Notes under the pieces: model-generated
Seen by the model: the letters and a program-made list of their open reading frames with translations, nothing else
Told to the model about the DNA's origin: nothing
Databases searched by the model: none
Translations under genes and position numbers: made by a program
Assembly (NCBI GenBank): GCA_900550645.1
Contig: URTA01000037.1
Span: 1 to 26,805 of the forward strand
DNA: 26,805 nt
DNA from: an uncultured Porphyromonadaceae bacterium
GTDB taxonomy: Bacteria; Bacteroidota; Bacteroidia; Bacteroidales; Muribaculaceae
Reading direction: 5' to 3'
Part shown: positions 24,456 to 26,805 of the stretch, piece after piece
Position numbering within the stretch: position 1 is the first letter of the stretch
Layout of the letters: each line of letters opens with the position of its first letter

Positions 24456-25754
24456 TCATTTAGAGGCTTTGAAATTGAATATCGGGCGGATTACGGTGTC
24501 TATTGTGACGGTCGGGCCGATGTTGGCGATGATTTCGTCGGCGGGCTTGTATGCCATCGGCGATTCGTCGCGTGTGAAGTCGTTGACGGTCTCGGAATAT
24601 ATGCCTCGCATAGAGGCTGCGAAATCCTGCATTGAAATCTGTGCATATGCAGCCGAGCGGCTCAGCACACGCCCTGCGCCGTGGGGCGCGGAGCAGTTCC
24701 AGTCCGGGTTGCCCTTGCCGGTGCAGACGAGCGAGCCGTCGCGCATGTTGAGCGGTATGATGCACCGCTCGCCGCTGGCGGCGGATATTGCCCCCTTGCG
24801 GATGATGTTGTCGTCGGAGATGTAGTTGTGGACGCTCTCAAACTCTTCTGCGACTTCCGCGCCCGGGAAGAATTTCATCAGCTCGATGGCTATGAGGCGG
24901 CGGTTCAGCACCGCCCACTGCTGGCAGATGCGCATGTCGTGCAGGTAGTCCTCGCGTCCCGGGCCTTCGACATAGCACAGGTCGCGTGGCAATGACGGCT
25001 CGGCAGCTCGAAATTCGCGGCGCATACGCTTGATTACGGTCTGCAATTCCGATTTGCGTCCTGCTTCCTTGTACATCTCAATGGTGCGGCGTATGGCCTC
25101 TCCCAGCTCGTCCGCGCCTTCGGTGAGGTGCTTGACCGCCCTGGCCTGGTATATCTCTGCCACTTGTTTGCCAAGGTTGCGTGAGCCGGTGTGTATGACC
25201 AGGTAGGTCCACCCCTCGCCGTCGCGGTCGAGCTCGATGAAATGGTTGCCGCCGCCGAGCGAGCCTATCGACTTGTAGATGCGGTCGATGTTCTTCATGT
25301 CCCGGTAGCAGCGTAGCCCGACTGTGAGCTGTTTGGCCTCGCGGTATATCTCCATTGACTCCCCTGTGAGTTGCTTGAACCCCCTTTTGGGCTCTCTTAT
25401 CCATGTGCCGGAGGGTATGACAGCGTTGATCAGTTTGTTGAACGAGTGAAAGTTTATGCCGTTGCCAGTCTTGAATTTAAGCACCCTCATGCCGCAGCCT
25501 ATGTCCACGCCCACGATGTTGGGTATGACCTTGTCGCCGAGGTCGCCGGTAAAGCCGATCACGCACCCCGCGCCGGCGTGTACGTCAGGCATTATCCGTA
25601 TCTTCTTGTCGGCAAACACGTCGATGCCCAACAGCTCGCGGATTTGTCCCAACGCCTTGCTCTCGATGTCGCGGGTGAAGATTTTCACGTCGTGTCCGTC
25701 GATTGTTATAGGCTGCTGCGGAGTCGCATTTGTGTTGTAGTCAGATGTTCCCAT
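24456..25754 (-). CDS. rtcB: RtcB, RNA-splicing/repair ligase (3'-phosphate/5'-OH)
   Basis: A 432-residue protein on the minus strand. I chose the ATG at 25754 (MGTSDYNTN); a TTG at 25778 would overlap the promoter element. RtcB motifs are clear: MPDVHAGAGCVIGFTGD, NIVGVDIGCGMRVLKF (metal-binding Asp and Cys), GSLGGGNHFIEL, YLVIHTGSRNLG, and the guanylation site CSAPHGAGRVLSRSAA with His358 as the likely GMP-bearing residue. RtcB joins RNA 2',3'-cyclic phosphate or 3'-phosphate ends to 5'-OH ends with GTP and Mn2+. The length matches the shorter bacterial form. No archease or RtcR regulator is nearby. A divergent toxin-antitoxin pair lies upstream, which is curious because RtcB can repair RNA cut by toxins, but no link is shown. 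Confidence 0.95.
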   Translation of the reverse strand: MGTSDYNTNATPQQPITIDGHDVKIFTRDIESKALGQIRELLGIDVFADKKIRIMPDVHAGAGCVIGFTGDLGDKVIPNIVGVDIGCGMRVLKFKTGNGINFHSFNKLINAVIPSGTWIREPKRGFKQLTGESMEIYREAKQLTVGLRCYRDMKNIDRIYKSIGSLGGGNHFIELDRDGEGWTYLVIHTGSRNLGKQVAEIYQARAVKHLTEGADELGEAIRRTIEMYKEAGRKSELQTVIKRMRREFRAAEPSLPRDLCYVEGPGREDYLHDMRICQQWAVLNRRLIAIELMKFFPGAEVAEEFESVHNYISDDNIIRKGAISAASGERCIIPLNMRDGSLVCTGKGNPDWNCSAPHGAGRVLSRSAAYAQISMQDFAASMRGIYSETVNDFTRDESPMAYKPADEIIANIGPTVTIDTVIRPIFNFKASK

Positions 25755-25775
25755 ATATGCAGATGTAAATTGCGG

Positions 25776-25783
25776 CAAAGGTA
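25776..25783 (-). promoter_or_regulatory. -7 element for rtcB
   Basis: TACCTTTG on the minus strand matches TAnnTTTG and lies 21 nt upstream of the chosen rtcB ATG. A TTTG exists at 25801-25798 inside the nearby palindrome, but the spacing is 14 nt instead of 19-21. The palindrome covers the region where the -33 contact would be. Confidence 0.45.
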
Positions 25784-25790
25784 ATGCTTG

Positions 25791-25813
25791 GGTGTATCAA
25801 ATACTGATACACC
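25791..25813. repeat. Palindrome with AATAC loop, left of the toxin-antitoxin pair
   Basis: Arms GGTGTATCA (25791-25799) and TGATACACC (25805-25813) flank loop AATAC. The copy at 26635-26665 has the same loop, and one arm base pair differs in a compensated way (A-T here, G-C there). Similarity continues to the right of both copies (CTCGYC, then GAAAT), so they are direct copies of a longer repeat. Confidence 0.65.
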
Positions 25814-25879
25814 TCGTCGGGAAATTTGTCGCTTCTGCAATGGTTTACCCCCGATTATTGCAAAGTTGCGAGTCTGTTC

Positions 25880-25910
25880 TTGCAAGGGTGGAATATATTT
25901 CTTACTTTTG
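25880..25910 (+). promoter_or_regulatory. Promoter of the toxin-antitoxin operon
   Basis: TTG (25880-25882), a 20-nt spacer and TACTTTTG (25903-25910) fit the Bacteroidota promoter. The toxin ATG begins only 5 nt after the -7 element, so the transcript should be leaderless or nearly so, unless a later start is used. Confidence 0.55.
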
Positions 25911-25914
25911 TGGC

Positions 25915-26262
25915 ATGAATAAGATAAGGGAAATTGTTTTCTCTGATGAGTTTGAGGAGTTTTATGCAGAGCTGGATGACCGCTTGAGGGATAAATACAA
26001 CTATGCATTGAACGTCTTGAGAACTCAGTATGTGGTTAGTAATAAATTCGTGAAAAGCCTCGAGAATACTGCCTTTTACGAGTTGCGTGTTTCTGTGAGT
26101 GCGAATGAGTATAGAACCATTCTCTTTGCGATTGACCATGATAGTTTCATTCAATGCAAAAGAGTGCTTCTTCTCAATTCGTTTCTTAAGAAAGGAACAA
26201 AGCAATATAAGGGAGAAATCAAGTTGGCAGAGAATATTTTAGCAAGATATACGGAGGATTGA
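25915..26262 (+). CDS. Gp49/HigB-like (RelE-superfamily) toxin
   Basis: A 115-residue protein from the ATG at 25915 (MNKIREIVFSDEFEEFY). An upstream non-ATG start in the same frame would run back through the promoter and palindrome. The pattern is that of phage Gp49/HigB-like RelE-superfamily toxins: an N-terminal helical hairpin, then FYELRVSVSANEYRTILFAID and RVLLLNSFLKKGTKQYKGEIKLAE with a final helix. The family cuts mRNA, usually at the ribosome. The basic FLKKGTKQ stretch corresponds to the conserved hGFxKKtqktP motif and likely contains active-site residues. The toxin gene precedes its antitoxin, as in HigBA. The antitoxin ATG follows the toxin stop by 2 nt. Confidence 0.88.
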   Translation: MNKIREIVFSDEFEEFYAELDDRLRDKYNYALNVLRTQYVVSNKFVKSLENTAFYELRVSVSANEYRTILFAIDHDSFIQCKRVLLLNSFLKKGTKQYKGEIKLAENILARYTED

Positions 26263-26264
26263 AT

Positions 26265-26576
26265 ATGAAGAAATTTGATGAAAGGAAACTTGCGTCGCTG
26301 AAAACTTTCGATGATCATCTGCATGAGCAATATGGCGAGGAGGACAGCCCCATGCGCCGGGATTTCGATGCCAAAGCCAGGGCATGGTATTACGCGGAAT
26401 TGTTGCGAGATGAACGTAAACGACAGAATATTACGCAAAAATCATTGGCTGAGCAAATCGGCAAAAAGCGAGAGTATATATCATCTCTTGAAAAGGGGCA
26501 GACAGATATGCAGTTGTCTACATTTCTGAAAATCGCAGACGCTTTAGGATTGAAGTTCTCGCTTGTGTTGGGCTAA
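26265..26576 (+). CDS. HTH (XRE-family) antitoxin
   Basis: A 103-residue protein. The ATG at 26265 has a good ribosome-binding site (GGAGG at 26253-26257), which is uncommon in this window and may secure ample antitoxin. The C-terminal half is a Cro/CI-type helix-turn-helix (RKRQNITQKSLAEQIGKKRE, then YISSLEKGQTDMQLSTFLKIADALGL). The N-terminal 45 residues are charged and helical and probably wrap the toxin. It should neutralise the toxin and repress their shared promoter; the palindrome at 25791-25813 or the promoter itself are possible operators. The order toxin, then antitoxin fits HigBA-like modules. Confidence 0.9.
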   Translation: MKKFDERKLASLKTFDDHLHEQYGEEDSPMRRDFDAKARAWYYAELLRDERKRQNITQKSLAEQIGKKREYISSLEKGQTDMQLSTFLKIADALGLKFSLVLG

Positions 26577-26634
26577 GCCGTTTGGTTGCTTAGAATAAAC
26601 TGTCATTGCACCGGTAAATGCTGAAAGGTTAGCG

Positions 26635-26665
26635 GCGAGGTGTGTCAAATACTGACACACCTCGC
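26635..26665. repeat. Palindrome with AATAC loop, right of the toxin-antitoxin pair
   Basis: Arms GCGAGGTGTGTCA (26635-26647) and TGACACACCTCGC (26653-26665) pair perfectly over 13 bp around loop AATAC. It lies 58 nt after the antitoxin stop and could also act as a terminator, but no T-run follows. It is a second copy of the palindrome at 25791-25813, with a longer stem. Confidence 0.7.
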
Positions 26666-26750
26666 CTGAAATGCATTGCTGCGAGAATGATGCAGCAACG
26701 GCTGCCGTGTTCCCACTTTATGGAGCCGGCAACTGTGTGCGGCCTGTCTG

Positions 26751-26805
26751 AAATTATTACTGTCCGCTAAACCACAAAGAGGCATACCCAACTTCTTGAA
26801 AAGCA
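26751..26805. repeat. Right copy of the window-terminal inverted repeat
   Basis: This is the reverse complement of positions 5-59 with 51 of 55 bases identical. It runs to the last base of the window, so its true outer limit is unknown. Inside it (26666-26750) I see no gene or further repeat. Confidence 0.7.

Noticed and set aside
1..26805. The whole window as a single transposon bounded by terminal inverted repeats
   Set aside because: Core genes (coaX, lptC, an FtsB/DivIC-type gene, rtcB) lie inside, no transposase or integrase is present, and no target-site duplication can be seen because the outer flanks are missing.

Overview
The window looks like a piece of a Bacteroidota genome, probably Bacteroidales. 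Three observations support this. Several genes are preceded by the Bacteroidota-type promoter element TAnnTTTG. Shine-Dalgarno sites are mostly weak. The right half carries a coaX / outer-membrane protein / lptC / CBS-DUF21 membrane protein run, an arrangement I recall from this phylum. No rRNA, tRNA, CRISPR array or complete transposase gene was seen. The two window ends are inverted, diverged copies (51 of 55 positions identical) of one sequence, so the edges probably lie in a multi-copy element and may be contig ends.

Region A (about 1-17,840, plus strand) is the striking part. Thirteen genes are packed head to tail with gaps of 3-36 nt or short overlaps, so they read as one transcription unit. 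They encode, in order: a periplasmic vWA-like protein with a C-terminal membrane anchor; a large Hsp70/actin-fold ATPase with a long N-terminal extension; a coiled-coil protein whose C-terminus resembles the Hsp70 nucleotide-exchange factor GrpE; a membrane-anchored vWA protein with an intact MIDAS motif; a three-helix membrane protein; a tubulin/FtsZ-superfamily protein; a second large Hsp70/actin-fold ATPase with canonical motifs; a single-span coiled-coil membrane protein; a soluble protein that may share its C-terminal domain; a membrane-anchored trypsin-like serine protease with a degenerate SNase-like barrel; two proteins I do not recognise (one with weak WG-like repeats); and a 51-residue hydrophobic protein. 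My inference is a nucleotide-driven, membrane-associated machine built from two ATPases, an exchange factor and a tubulin-like GTPase, linked to the envelope by vWA and membrane proteins. It recalls the predicted FtsZ-like/vWA membrane-remodelling systems proposed from comparative genomics, but this gene set is much larger. A near-perfect hairpin (172-206) lies just upstream.

Region B (17,917-24,336, minus strand) looks like ordinary core genome: a lipoprotein, an ECF sigma factor, a CorC/CNNM-type CBS membrane protein, LptC, an outer-membrane beta-barrel-like protein, type III pantothenate kinase, a small membrane protein and an FtsB/DivIC-type septum protein.

Region C (24,456-26,805) holds an RtcB RNA ligase on the minus strand and, divergently, a Gp49/HigB-like toxin with its HTH antitoxin. 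The toxin-antitoxin pair is flanked by two related palindromes with compensatory base changes and the same AATAC loop. The window then ends in the inverted copy of the left-end repeat.
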